DNA from: Viridibacillus sp050279675
GTDB lineage: Bacteria > Bacillota > Bacilli > Bacillales_A > Planococcaceae
Length of the DNA: 64,000 nt
Direction: 5' to 3'
NCBI RefSeq assembly: GCF_050279675.1
Contig: NZ_JBNNUK010000009.1
Coordinates: 1 to 64,000, forward strand
Positions 8,222 through 15,497 of this stretch are shown one piece after another; within the stretch, counting starts at the first letter, position 1, and each line of letters begins with the position of its first letter. The position numbers were made by a program, and so were the translations under genes. The notes beneath the pieces were generated by a model, which was given only the letters and a program-made list of their open reading frames with translations, searched no databases and was not told the origin of the DNA.

Positions 8222-8290
8222 CATTTTACTTAAACTAACGGGGTGCTTTAGTAGAAGATCTTGGAGCTGTTCAGACAGCTCTTTTTTATG
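8222..8290 (+). repeat. Intergenic repeat copy 7 (left box and hairpin)
   Basis: TACTTAAACTAACGGGGTGC then TTTAGTAGAAGATC, then GAGCTGT TCAG ACAGCTC and TTTTTT. It lies about 40 bases after the Asp-box gene and probably works as its terminator. Confidence 0.8.
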
Positions 8291-8331
8291 GGATAGATTG
8301 ATTAATAAGATGGGACTTGAACTTAGACAAA

Positions 8332-8365
8332 CAATAAACCACCACCCGAAAGTGGAGGTTTATTG
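8332..8365 (-). terminator. Terminator hairpin downstream of sspH
   Basis: CAATAAACC and GGTTTATTG pair, with CCAC/GTGG extending the stem towards a CGAA loop. It sits 15 bases beyond the sspH stop codon on the minus strand. Confidence 0.65.
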
Positions 8366-8379
8366 TTGAATCGAGGGAA

Positions 8380-8559
8380 TTACTGTTCTCTTAAGCTGGT
8401 TACAGAAACACTTTGTTTTTTATTTGGTTCATCAAGGGGATGAATTGTAGCTGTTCCATTTTGTTTATCCACGTGCTCAATGTAGATACTTTCCTCATTA
8501 TAGGTTACATTAGCCATAATTGGTGAAGAAGCAATCTCTTCTGCTCGTTGTGCATTCAT
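8380..8559 (-). CDS. sspH: H-type small acid-soluble spore protein, 59 aa
   Basis: The start is ATG 8559 with AAAGGAGG eight bases upstream; a GTG at 8568 lies too close to that site. The N-terminus MNAQRAEEIASSPIMANVTYN and the central YIEHVDKQNGTATIHPL match SspH, a minor spore-core protein of Bacillales. It is made in the forespore and degraded on germination. The length (59 aa) is typical. The gene is monocistronic, as usual for this family. It shows that the organism forms endospores. Confidence 0.92.
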   Translation of the reverse strand: MNAQRAEEIASSPIMANVTYNEESIYIEHVDKQNGTATIHPLDEPNKKQSVSVTSLREQ

Positions 8560-8660
8560 TTTATCCACCTCCTTTGGGTTTGCAACAGGTATAATATTTG
8601 TTCCAAATTACTTAAATATACTTGTTGTAAATAAAATACTTCCTAGAATCACGAACACTC

Positions 8661-8746
8661 TTACTGAACTTACAGGTGCGTTTGAAGATCGAGCAGTTTT
8701 TTTAGGCAGCTTTTAATTATTTCCACTATCGGGGCAAGTTAGTTTG
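8661..8746 (+). repeat. Intergenic repeat copy 8, degenerate
   Basis: TTACTGAACTTACAGGTGCGTTTGAAGATC is followed by GAGCAG, a T-run and GGCAGC, then CCACTATCGGGGCAAGTTAGTTTGG. The order of parts is conserved but many positions have drifted. Confidence 0.5.
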
Positions 8747-8842
8747 GTGGTTTGATATAATTACATAAAATTACTAATTGAATAAGATTTGGTAAATTAT
8801 GTGAGCGTAGGAGTTATCATTCCTTATTAAGAGCAACGTTAT

Positions 8843-9016
8843 TTGTTCATTTTGGGTGGAGGGTTATCATACCTTAGTTTTATTATTAATTCCCCTACTT
8901 TAGGCGGGGGAATACTTTTCTTTATTTTTTTAGTGAGTGGTGTACTGTGTATAACAACTGCCGCAATATCTTACTTTCAGATTTTTAATCGTAATTCGAA
9001 TGATATTACAAACTAA
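8843..9016 (+). CDS. Possible small membrane protein, 57 aa
   Basis: A frame opens at TTG 8843 (a second TTG at 8852 is also possible) and ends at TAA 9014-9016. The product is glycine-rich and hydrophobic: ILGGGLSYLSFI, then GGGILFFIFLVSGVLCITTAA, then a polar tail FNRNSNDITN. That suggests one or two membrane helices. The ribosome binding site is weak (AAGAG), so the call is uncertain. In its favour, a repeat copy lies on each side, exactly as for the 894 and 6240 genes. Confidence 0.35.
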   Translation: MFILGGGLSYLSFIINSPTLGGGILFFIFLVSGVLCITTAAISYFQIFNRNSNDITN

Positions 9017-9020
9017 TCAA

Positions 9021-9110
9021 ATTAAGCTAACGGGTGGTTTAGTAAAAGAACTTTGAGCTGTTCAGACAGCTCTTTTTCTTATTCAACTAAAGAGGCAGTT
9101 TAGTTCAATA
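9021..9110 (+). repeat. Intergenic repeat copy 9, complete
   Basis: AAGCTAACGGGTGGTTTAG then TAAAAGAACTTT, hairpin GAGCTGT TCAG ACAGCTC with TTTTTCTTA, then right box TTCAACTAAAGAGGCAG with TTTAGTTCAATAA. It separates the 8843 frame from the merR promoter. Confidence 0.8.
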
Positions 9111-9130
9111 AAAATAATTTTAAAATAGCC

Positions 9131-9162
9131 TTTACCCTGTACTTTGGTACAGGGTTTATAAT
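9131..9162 (+). promoter_or_regulatory. MerR-type operator-promoter
   Basis: A perfect inverted repeat, ACCCTGTAC N4 GTACAGGGT (9134-9155), lies between a -35-like TTTACC (9131-9136) and TATAAT (9157-9162). The 19-20 base spacer is longer than the normal 17. That is the classic MerR arrangement, in which the activator twists the DNA to align the two boxes. The GTAC N4 GTAC core is the known mercury MerR recognition pattern. Confidence 0.88.
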
Positions 9163-9180
9163 TTATATGGGGGGATTCAT

Positions 9181-9582
9181 TTGAGATATAGAATTAGTGA
9201 ACTTGCTAAAAAGTGTAGTGTAAATAAAGAAACAATTAGATACTACGAAAAGATAGAGTTACTTTCTGACCCATCAAGAACAGATTCAGGCTATAGGGTT
9301 TATTCAGATGATACTGTTAATCGCATAAATTTTATCAAACGAATGCGAGACTTAGGATTTTCTTTAGCAGAAATTAATAAATTGCTTGGAGTTGTTGATA
9401 AAGATAGGGAAAGATGTAGTGATATGTATGACTTTGTAAGTCGGAAAATTGATGAAGTACAAGACAAAATTAGAGATTTAAAACGAATTGAACACATGCT
9501 AATGAAATTAAAAAAATGTTGTCCCGATGAAAAATCTCTACATGAATGTCCTATTATTGAAACCTTAATGAATGGTAAGTAA
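9181..9582 (+). CDS. merR: MerR-family regulator of the Hg(II)-sensing type, 133 aa
   Basis: TTG 9181 follows GGGGGGATT. Residues 1-70 are the MerR winged helix-turn-helix (RISELAKKCSVNKETIRYYE, SGYRVYSDD). A long dimerisation helix follows (about 80-112), then a metal-binding end. Cysteines at 79, 114 and 123 coincide with the three Hg ligands known for Bacillus megaterium MerR; Cys113 is an extra one. The length and the upstream operator fit as well. It should repress and, with metal, activate its own promoter and the metallochaperone gene 13 bases downstream. No merA or merT lies nearby, which is unusual. Confidence 0.9.
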   Translation: MRYRISELAKKCSVNKETIRYYEKIELLSDPSRTDSGYRVYSDDTVNRINFIKRMRDLGFSLAEINKLLGVVDKDRERCSDMYDFVSRKIDEVQDKIRDLKRIEHMLMKLKKCCPDEKSLHECPIIETLMNGK

Positions 9583-9595
9583 AGGTGGGAGAACA

Positions 9596-10054
9596 ATGGA
9601 TTGTTGTAGTAAGGTTAATGAAGTAAAAACAGAAAATGATGGTGTTTGTCCAACTTGTAATAATATAGCAAAAAACGTAAAGTTGATTACCCTAAAGTCA
9701 TTACTTAAACCAACTGTATTAGAAACTTTAAATACGAATGTAAATCACTATTTCTGTTCAAGTAAAGAGTGTGATGTAGTTTATTTTGATGCCAATAATA
9801 AGAAGTATCTTGCATCTGACATAAAGGTAATAGTACATCAAAAAGATGACTATATAACAACTCCTATTTGCTACTGCTTTGACTGGACAAAAGAAAAAAT
9901 TGATAAATATGTAAAACAAGAACTTTCCCCTAATCCAATTGAACATATTCGAGTAAACATAAAGGAAAATCGATGTGGTTGTGAGGTAAATAATCCACAG
10001 GGAAGTTGCTGTATGGGTAATGTTACAAAGTATATAAATAGCATTAAAAGTTAA
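9596..10054 (+). CDS. CopZ N-terminal-domain-like cysteine-rich metallochaperone, 152 aa
   Basis: ATG 9596 follows AGGTGGGAG. Cysteines occur in ordered groups: C3-C4, C18-x2-C21, C54 and C59, C92-x-C94, C127-x-C129 and C138-C139. The early part and the CSSKECDVVYF and CYCF segments resemble the zinc and [2Fe-2S] binding N-terminal domain of Archaeoglobus CopZ. In databases this family is often named putative iron-sulfur metallochaperone. No HMA (MxCxxC) copper domain is present. Co-transcription with an Hg-type merR suggests it binds thiophilic metal ions in the cytoplasm. Whether the metal is Hg, Cu or other is not shown. Confidence 0.7.
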   Translation: MDCCSKVNEVKTENDGVCPTCNNIAKNVKLITLKSLLKPTVLETLNTNVNHYFCSSKECDVVYFDANNKKYLASDIKVIVHQKDDYITTPICYCFDWTKEKIDKYVKQELSPNPIEHIRVNIKENRCGCEVNNPQGSCCMGNVTKYINSIKS

Positions 10055-10060
10055 TTTGAA

Positions 10061-10098
10061 TCTTCAACTAACGGGTGCTTTCCTACAATAAGGAGAGG
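10061..10098 (+). repeat. Intergenic repeat copy 10 (left box)
   Basis: TCTTCAACTAACGGGTGCTT then TCCTACAATAAGGAGAGGA. It begins 7 bases after the stop of the metallochaperone gene. No GAGCTGT hairpin follows. Confidence 0.7.
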
Positions 10099-10110
10099 AC
10101 CATTAATGTG

Positions 10111-10162
10111 ATCCCATCCTAATGGAGAAATATGTTTCAATAATTTTTCATTAGGATGGGAA
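10111..10162. terminator. Hairpin between convergent genes
   Basis: ATCCCATCCTAATG and CATTAGGATGGGAAT form a 13-14 base stem with a loop of about 24 bases. It lies between the rightward metallochaperone gene and the leftward lipoprotein gene and could serve both strands. Confidence 0.65.
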
Positions 10163-10178
10163 TTAAATAACTATAAAA

Positions 10179-10607
10179 CTAATCTTTTTTAACTGTATAT
10201 CTAACTTGTTTAAAGGTTACTATGTCTCCATCTTCACTATCATCTATAGTTTGCAAAAGTTGAACTTTTGGCTTGTAGTCAGTCCTATGAGCATCCTTGA
10301 TACCATTAATGTCAAGTTTGTAGGATTCATGATTTTTTATTTTTTGTTCAAATACTTTTTTATTGGCAACAAAAATAAAGGTCACTTTATTTTCATCAAT
10401 TCCTTCAGTCATAAATTCTAATTGATTATCTTCTGTTGTAATCGTTGGTGTTAATAATGCAATACTTCCGTTTCCAGTTTCTTGTTTAGTAGCAATTTCA
10501 ATAGCGGCTTTATCACTTGAATCTAAAGAATCTTCTATTATATCTGAACATCCGGATAATATGATTCCAGCAAATAGAATAAAACTTAATCCAACTATCT
10601 TTTTCAT
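10179..10607 (-). CDS. Putative lipoprotein, 142 aa
   Basis: ATG 10607 has a strong GGGGGGAGGA site upstream. The signal peptide MKKIVGLSFILFAGIILSGC carries a lipobox (LSGC), so the protein should be tethered to the outer membrane face. The mature domain is small. It includes TEDNQLEFMTEGIDENKVTFIFVANKKVFEQ, which suggests a beta-sandwich. No function was recognised. The gene is monocistronic and faces the opposite way to its neighbours. Confidence 0.7.
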   Translation of the reverse strand: MKKIVGLSFILFAGIILSGCSDIIEDSLDSSDKAAIEIATKQETGNGSIALLTPTITTEDNQLEFMTEGIDENKVTFIFVANKKVFEQKIKNHESYKLDINGIKDAHRTDYKPKVQLLQTIDDSEDGDIVTFKQVRYTVKKD

Positions 10608-10875
10608 AAGAACATCCTCCCCCCAAAAAATTAGTTTTCGTCAGTCATAAGTAAGGGAATGAATTGTCATACCCAACCCGTTAACGTAGAACATAGATAA
10701 TAAAATGTAAACTTCTAACAATTATACCATAATGAGATGGTCAATATTTTGGCGTTTTGACGGGACCCCTATATAGATAATTCTTATGATCAAATTATAA
10801 AAAAATGTACTTAAAACATGGATGGAGAATTATATCATAAGTAAATACGATTCTTTACTAAGATTTTCTTTTCTT

Positions 10876-10955
10876 CTTCAACTAACGGGTGCTTTACTTC
10901 AATAAGGAGAGTAGAGCCTTTTTCTTATTGAACTAACGGGGCAGGTTAGTTGAAG
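10876..10955 (+). repeat. Intergenic repeat copy 11, composite with altered hairpin
   Basis: Left box TTCAACTAACGGGTGC with TTTACTTCAATAAGGAGAG, a T-run TTTTTCTTA, then right box TTGAACTAACGGGGCAGG and TTAGTTGAAG. The GAGCTGT stem is replaced by AGTAGAGCC. It lies about 40 bases before the NIPSNAP gene, so here it precedes a gene start as well as following another gene. The rest of 10608-10875 shows no gene. Confidence 0.75.
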
Positions 10956-10994
10956 TATATGTTATGATGAAAAAAAGATTTAAGGAGGGAAAAA

Positions 10995-11300
10995 ATGGTT
11001 ACATGTTATTTGAAGTATGTTATTGACCCTTATAAAGTAAATGAATTTGAAGAATACGGTAAGATGTGGATTCCACTTGTAAATAAATTAGGTGGTACAC
11101 ATCATGGCTATTTTCTTCCGCATGAGGGTGCTAATAATATTGCTTATGCCTTCTTCACTTTCCCAAGTTTAACAGCATACGAAGAGTACCGGGTGAAAAT
11201 GGCATTGGATGAAGAATGTCAAGTAGCATTTAAATTTGCAGAAGATACTAAATGTATTTTAAGTTATGAGAGAAGTTTTATGCGCCCTGTATTTAAGTGA
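10995..11300 (+). CDS. NIPSNAP family protein, 101 aa
   Basis: ATG 10995 follows AAGGAGGGA. The sequence matches a single NIPSNAP (dimeric alpha-beta barrel) domain: KYVIDPYKVNEFEEYGKMWIPLVNKLGGTHHGYFLPHEG, then AYAFFTFPSLTAYEEYR. These small ferredoxin-like proteins are usually soluble dimers, and their substrates are mostly unknown. The length fits a one-domain member. It is monocistronic, with repeat copies immediately before and after. Confidence 0.88.
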   Translation: MVTCYLKYVIDPYKVNEFEEYGKMWIPLVNKLGGTHHGYFLPHEGANNIAYAFFTFPSLTAYEEYRVKMALDEECQVAFKFAEDTKCILSYERSFMRPVFK

Positions 11301-11305
11301 TTATA

Positions 11306-11375
11306 CGTTAAAGCTGATGGAGTTGCTTAGGCAGCTCTTTTTCTTCTTCAACTAACGAGGCAGGTTAGTTGAACA
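11306..11375 (+). repeat. Intergenic repeat copy 12 (hairpin and right box)
   Basis: CGTTAAAGCTGATGGAGTTGCTTAGGCAGCTC with a T-run is followed by TTCAACTAACGAGGCAGG and TTAGTTGAACAAG. The left box is largely missing. This is the last copy I can see in the window. Confidence 0.75.
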
Positions 11376-11669
11376 AGAAATAAAAGGGTGTCCGTGTTGA
11401 AACAAAAATATAATGAAGAATTCATGTTACCAATACGAAGTTACAAGATTCACATATAGCAATAATAGAATCTATAACAGATAAATTATTAGAAAGCTTA
11501 AAGCAAGCAGTTTTTTATAAGGTTGAAAATTTAATGTTAATCACCAGTTTCAGTTCTTTTAAGCAAATTACTCATGAAGGTGTTTGCGGAATGAAATAAA
11601 AATTTGAAACTTATTATTTGTAGTATTCGTATAGTAATTGTAATTAATTTGATGTAGGGGGATTTATTG
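11376..11669 (+). other. Gap with traces of a degraded small frame
   Basis: TTG 11398 with AAGGGTG upstream begins a short frame (KQKYNEEFMLPIRSYKIHI) that stops. A second frame (TNTKLQDSHIAIIESITDKLLES and onward) runs in another phase to TAA 11597-11599. Together they may be one small gene broken by a frameshift, but no family was recognised. No other feature is clear before the spo0M start. Confidence 0.25.
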
Positions 11670-12440
11670 ATGACATTCTTTAATAAAATACTAGCGAGTT
11701 TTGGAGTAGGCGGAGCAAAGGTGGATACGAAGCTGGAAAAAGTGGAGTATGTCGCTGGTGAAACAATGCGAGGAGAGGTTGAAGTGTATGGAGGGAATAT
11801 TGAACAACAAATTGATTCCATTTATTTGACTGTGAATACTACTTATATCAGAGAGTCAGATGATAAAAAGTATACAGATAATGCTGCAGTGAAACAGTAT
11901 AAAATCACTGCTCCGTTTACTATTGGAGTTAATGAAACAAAAGTGATTCCATTTGAAATCAATCTCCCAGCTGATACGCCAATTACATATGGAAATACAA
12001 AAGTATGGGTTAGTACAGGATTAGATATAAAAAATAGTGTAGATCCTACAGATAAAGATTTTATAGCTATTCGTCCAACTAGACTTGTGGCGCAAATTTT
12101 AGAGGCCATAAATCAACTAGGCTTCAAAATACGGAAAGTGGAATGTGAGCAAGCTTCTTCTAAAATTCGTAGTAGTTATCCGTTTGTGCAAGAATTCGAG
12201 TTTATTCCAACAAATGGGGTTTTTAGAGGGAAGCTAGATGAACTAGAAATTTTGTTCCTTGCACAAACTGACCAATCTGCAGAAATTCTTATGCAAGTGG
12301 ATCGAAAAGCAAGAGGTTTCGGAGGCTTTTTAGCAGAAGCACTGGAAATGGATGAAAGTCATATTAGACTATCCATCACGGCACAAGATTTACCTAATTT
12401 ACAAGAGAAGTTAAAACAAATTATTTCTAATCATGTTTGA
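11670..12440 (+). CDS. spo0M: Spo0M-type sporulation-control protein, 256 aa
   Basis: ATG 11670 is chosen over TTG 11667 from its spacing to AGGGGGA. The N-terminus FFNKILASFGVGGAKVDTKLEK and the following GETMRGEVEVYGG are characteristic of Spo0M (arrestin-like fold). The remainder forms two beta domains plus an acidic C-terminal region (GFLAEALEMDESH). B. subtilis Spo0M affects sporulation and cell-shape control; the mechanism is unclear. The length is typical. It is monocistronic and ends before a strong terminator. Confidence 0.9.
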   Translation: MTFFNKILASFGVGGAKVDTKLEKVEYVAGETMRGEVEVYGGNIEQQIDSIYLTVNTTYIRESDDKKYTDNAAVKQYKITAPFTIGVNETKVIPFEINLPADTPITYGNTKVWVSTGLDIKNSVDPTDKDFIAIRPTRLVAQILEAINQLGFKIRKVECEQASSKIRSSYPFVQEFEFIPTNGVFRGKLDELEILFLAQTDQSAEILMQVDRKARGFGGFLAEALEMDESHIRLSITAQDLPNLQEKLKQIISNHV

Positions 12441-12554
12441 TAAATTATTAAAGCTAATGATAGAGAAATAGATTGATAATTACAATTTGTATTCTGAATG
12501 GCACCATTATTGGAAAGTCTTTTAGATTAAAGGTTAATACTATAAATAAAATTA

Positions 12555-12590
12555 TGAGCCTTACCTCAATTATTATCGAGGTAAGGCTCA
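12555..12590. terminator. Bidirectional-type hairpin after spo0M
   Basis: GAGCCTTACCTC and GAGGTAAGGCTC form a perfect 12-base stem around a 10-base AT-rich loop. The 3' side has only a modest T content. It lies 115 bases after the spo0M stop, between convergent genes. The rest of 12441-12759 shows no gene. Confidence 0.75.
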
Positions 12591-12759
12591 GTTAGTTTTA
12601 TAAAGCAGTATCTTGATTTTGTCTTACACTAAGGTTCTAAAGTTCTAAAGTAATATCTCAATTTTTATTGTGCAGTTAACTTTAGACTTTCAAATAAGAT
12701 GATGAATATAAACTTGAGAGACTAAATGTGAAAATTCTCCTTAACATCGAATTAAATAA

Positions 12760-13884
12760 TCAATTCACAATTTCACCATTAATAAATACTTTTTCAACCT
12801 TACTGTTTAGATCGAATGGATTACCACTCCAGATAACAAAGTCAGCATCTTTATTCGGCAATATCGACCCTACTCGGTCGTCAACTCCAAGATGCTTAGC
12901 AGCGTCTAATGTAATAGCTTTTAAGGCTTGTTGTTCAGTTATACCATTTTTAATTGCGTGTATCGCACTTGTTACTAGATATTCAATACCAACCACTGGA
13001 TGATCTGTAGTAATAGAACACGGAACTCCTGCATCTAAAAGTGTTTTGATTGTAGACCATTTTTTATCTATTAATTCCACTTTTGAACGTGTGGACATAG
13101 TTGGTCCAACAGAAACTCGCACATCGTGTTTTGCAATATAATCAGCGATATGATGTCCTTCAGTACAGTGCTCAATCGTCACATTAATTTCGAATTCACG
13201 TTGAATGCGAAGTACTGTTAATATATCATCTGCTCTATGTGCATGAACACGCATAGGAATCTCTTTATTTAAAACTTTAGCCATATTTTCTAAATCTAGC
13301 TTTCTATCCTTTTTCTCAGAGTTGATATAATTTTGTGCCTCAATTAATTTCTCGCGTATTAAGGCAGCAACACCCATTCTAGTAACAGGCATTTTTCCCT
13401 TAGCTCCATGAAATCTTTTAGGATTTTCCCCAGTTGCTGCTTTCATACCAGAAGGTGATTTAATAACCATCTCATCGACGATTGTACCAGCTGTTTTTAA
13501 TACGACCATCTCTCCGCCTATTACATTAGCACTTCCAGGCATTACTTGAACTGTTGTTACCCCAGCTTTACGAGCATCAGCAAATCCAATTTCCATAGGA
13601 TTAATACCATCTATAGCACGTATTTGCGGCATTACTGGATGACTAGTTTCATTGAAATCAGCGCCTTCATTACCAACACCTTCTTCAGAGACTCCAAGAT
13701 GAGTATGTACATCTATTAAACCAGGTGTAATTGTTTTTCCGTTTGCATCAATTACTGTATAACCTTCAGCTATTATCGCCTCCGATTCTATTCTTTCAAA
13801 AACCCCGTTTTTTATGAAAATAACGTGATTTTCTAGAGACTCGCCAGTACCATTCCAAATTTTTGCATTTTTTATAGCTATCAT
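12760..13884 (-). CDS. Amidohydrolase-superfamily (imidazolonepropionase-like) enzyme, 374 aa
   Basis: ATG 13884 has GGAGG seven bases upstream. After a short beta-sandwich, PGLIDVHTHLG gives the HxH metal ligands (about residues 60-62). RVHAHRADD (about 215) and TIEHCTEGHH (about 240) supply further histidines, and SITTDHPV (about 300) the catalytic aspartate. This layout is typical of binuclear or mononuclear metal-dependent amidohydrolases acting on cyclic amides or peptides. The substrate is unknown. It is divergent from an Lrp-type gene and next to a D-aminopeptidase operon, so it may act on dipeptide-like compounds. It is cytoplasmic. Confidence 0.85.
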   Translation of the reverse strand: MIAIKNAKIWNGTGESLENHVIFIKNGVFERIESEAIIAEGYTVIDANGKTITPGLIDVHTHLGVSEEGVGNEGADFNETSHPVMPQIRAIDGINPMEIGFADARKAGVTTVQVMPGSANVIGGEMVVLKTAGTIVDEMVIKSPSGMKAATGENPKRFHGAKGKMPVTRMGVAALIREKLIEAQNYINSEKKDRKLDLENMAKVLNKEIPMRVHAHRADDILTVLRIQREFEINVTIEHCTEGHHIADYIAKHDVRVSVGPTMSTRSKVELIDKKWSTIKTLLDAGVPCSITTDHPVVGIEYLVTSAIHAIKNGITEQQALKAITLDAAKHLGVDDRVGSILPNKDADFVIWSGNPFDLNSKVEKVFINGEIVN

Positions 13885-13962
13885 TCCAGAACCTCCAATT
13901 TTTATAAAAAAAGGATTGCAATATAAATATAGTTAATATAAACTAATTTCTAATATTCCTTT

Positions 13963-13987
13963 TTCAGATAATATAATTTTTTCTGAA
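13963..13987. promoter_or_regulatory. Inverted repeat upstream of the lrp-type gene
   Basis: TTCAGA (13963-13968) and TCTGAA (13982-13987) flank an AT-rich centre of 13 bases, in the gap between the amidohydrolase and lrp-type genes. Matching half-sites recur in front of dppA (14519-14545). Lrp/AsnC proteins bind such A/T-centred palindromes, so this is a candidate operator. Confidence 0.5.
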
Positions 13988-14065
13988 TATTGTAAAGCGG
14001 TACAAAAAACTAAAATATTCCCGATTCCAGTAGTGAAGAGAAAAAAGAAAGAGAGAAGGGATCAC

Positions 14066-14515
14066 TTGAAATATGAAGTCGATGAGTTAGATCACGGCAT
14101 TATTAAGCATCTATCTAAAGACGGTCGATTATCCTTTACTGAATTATCGTTACGTCTGCAAGTGACAGAAAAAACTATTCGTCTACGCTATAAGAATTTA
14201 TTAGACAAAGGGTTCCTTGAAGTAGTGGGAGTAGTAAATCCTTTGGCAGTAGGACTTAAAGCTGGAGCGATTATTCAAGTCAAGGTGAAAGCAAATTCAA
14301 TCTCAAAGGTAATTGAAGATTTAAAGGAGATTAGAGAGATTCGTTTTATCACGCTGACGTCAGGGGAATATCCTATTCTTTTTCAAATAACAGTGAAAGA
14401 TCAAATTAGAATCACGGAAATTCTACGTGAAGTCAATAAAATCGAATGTATTACTGAAGTCAATACGATCATTCAGCTTGAAGTACACAAAAATACATTT
14501 GAATATATTTTCTAA
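14066..14515 (+). CDS. Lrp/AsnC-family transcriptional regulator, 149 aa
   Basis: The start is TTG 14066, five bases after GAGAAGGGA; a GTG at 14033 has no such site. Residues about 1-60 form the AsnC helix-turn-helix (LDHGIIKHLSKDGRLSFTELSLRLQVTEKTIRLRYKNL) and about 75-145 the RAM effector domain. The length is typical. It sits between a divergent amidohydrolase and the dppA-like operon, and TTCAGA/TCTGAA half-sites flank it on both sides. It probably senses an amino acid or peptide and regulates both neighbours and itself. Confidence 0.9.
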   Translation: MKYEVDELDHGIIKHLSKDGRLSFTELSLRLQVTEKTIRLRYKNLLDKGFLEVVGVVNPLAVGLKAGAIIQVKVKANSISKVIEDLKEIREIRFITLTSGEYPILFQITVKDQIRITEILREVNKIECITEVNTIIQLEVHKNTFEYIF

Positions 14516-14518
14516 AAA

Positions 14519-14545
14519 TCTGAATATATTTTTCAGAATAATCTG
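14519..14545 (+). promoter_or_regulatory. Clustered TCTGAA/TTCAGA half-sites before the dpp operon
   Basis: TCTGAA (14519), TTCAGA (14532) and TCTG (14542) lie in the 97-base gap between the lrp-type gene and dppA. The centre is AT-rich. The same half-sites occur in the other lrp-flanking gap, so one regulator may read both. The -10 and -35 boxes are not certain. Confidence 0.45.
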
Positions 14546-14612
14546 TATTTTACGTTAGGAGAATAATAAAGCTTCGGCTTTTTTATAGAACAATGCAAGG
14601 AGGTAGGCAACA

Positions 14613-15461
14613 ATGAAAATTTTTATTTCGGCTGATATGGAAGGGATTTCAGGTGTAGCGACTAACCAACAATTGAAAACTCCTTCTGAATATCAACGTT
14701 TTCGTAAGCTTATGACAGCAGATGTAAATGCAGCGATTGAAGGAGCCATTAATGGAGGTGCTACAGAAGTGGTGGTAGCAGATGGCCACGGTAATATGTC
14801 CAATATCCTAATTGAAGATTTAGACATACGGGCTAGACTAGTCTCTGGGAACAACAGAGTGATGTGCCAGCTTGAAGGCTTGGATGATTCTTTTGATGGT
14901 ATTTTGTTTGTCGGTCATCATGGACGTGAAGGGGGCTCTGATTTAGCAGTTATTAGCCATACGCTAGCAGGGATTTGTGTGAATGAAATGACAATAAATG
15001 GAAAGATAGTCGGTGAAACAGAGATGAATACTTATGTAGCAGGTGCATTTGGTGTTCCACCTTTGTTCATTAGTGGAGATGATGCATATGTGAACGAAGT
15101 GCTAGAAACATTACCTAATGTCGAAGCAGCTATTACTAAACGTGCAGTAGATCGGTTTGCAGCGGAGCTAATTCATCCTGAGATAGCGCGTGAGCATATT
15201 CGACAAAAAGTGGAAGTGGCAGTAAAAAATTCTACTCACCAAATACCAGTTGTATTATCGGGTCCTATTACATTTGAAATCGAATTTAAAGGATCACAAC
15301 AAGCAAAAATGACAACAACTATTCCTAGTGTGGAATTAATTGGGCCAAAGAAAATACGCTTTACTTGTGCTGATATGATTACAGCTTATAAACATATGTG
15401 GGGCTGTGTAATTATTGCCATGGCAGCAACAAACGGAGTTTTAGGAAGTGTCAATACATAA
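14613..15461 (+). CDS. dppA: M55 D-aminopeptidase (DppA-type), 282 aa
   Basis: ATG 14613 follows AAGGAGG. ISADMEGISG at the N-terminus carries Asp8 and Glu10, and DGHGNM (His59) and GHHGREGG (His103) follow at the spacing of the zinc ligands in B. subtilis DppA. GETEMNTY comes near 134-141. The length is normal. DppA forms a self-compartmentalising decamer that removes N-terminal D-amino acids (such as D-Ala) from short peptides in the cytoplasm. It leads the transporter operon, as in B. subtilis dppABCDE, so the imported peptides are the probable substrates. Confidence 0.93.
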   Translation: MKIFISADMEGISGVATNQQLKTPSEYQRFRKLMTADVNAAIEGAINGGATEVVVADGHGNMSNILIEDLDIRARLVSGNNRVMCQLEGLDDSFDGILFVGHHGREGGSDLAVISHTLAGICVNEMTINGKIVGETEMNTYVAGAFGVPPLFISGDDAYVNEVLETLPNVEAAITKRAVDRFAAELIHPEIAREHIRQKVEVAVKNSTHQIPVVLSGPITFEIEFKGSQQAKMTTTIPSVELIGPKKIRFTCADMITAYKHMWGCVIIAMAATNGVLGSVNT

Positions 15462-15497
15462 TGAGTTGACGTAATTAGAACGGGGGTGTAGATAGGT

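Noticed and set aside
183..11375. CRISPR array
   Set aside because: The repeats are composite, unevenly spaced by whole genes and have no short uniform spacers; no cas genes are present.
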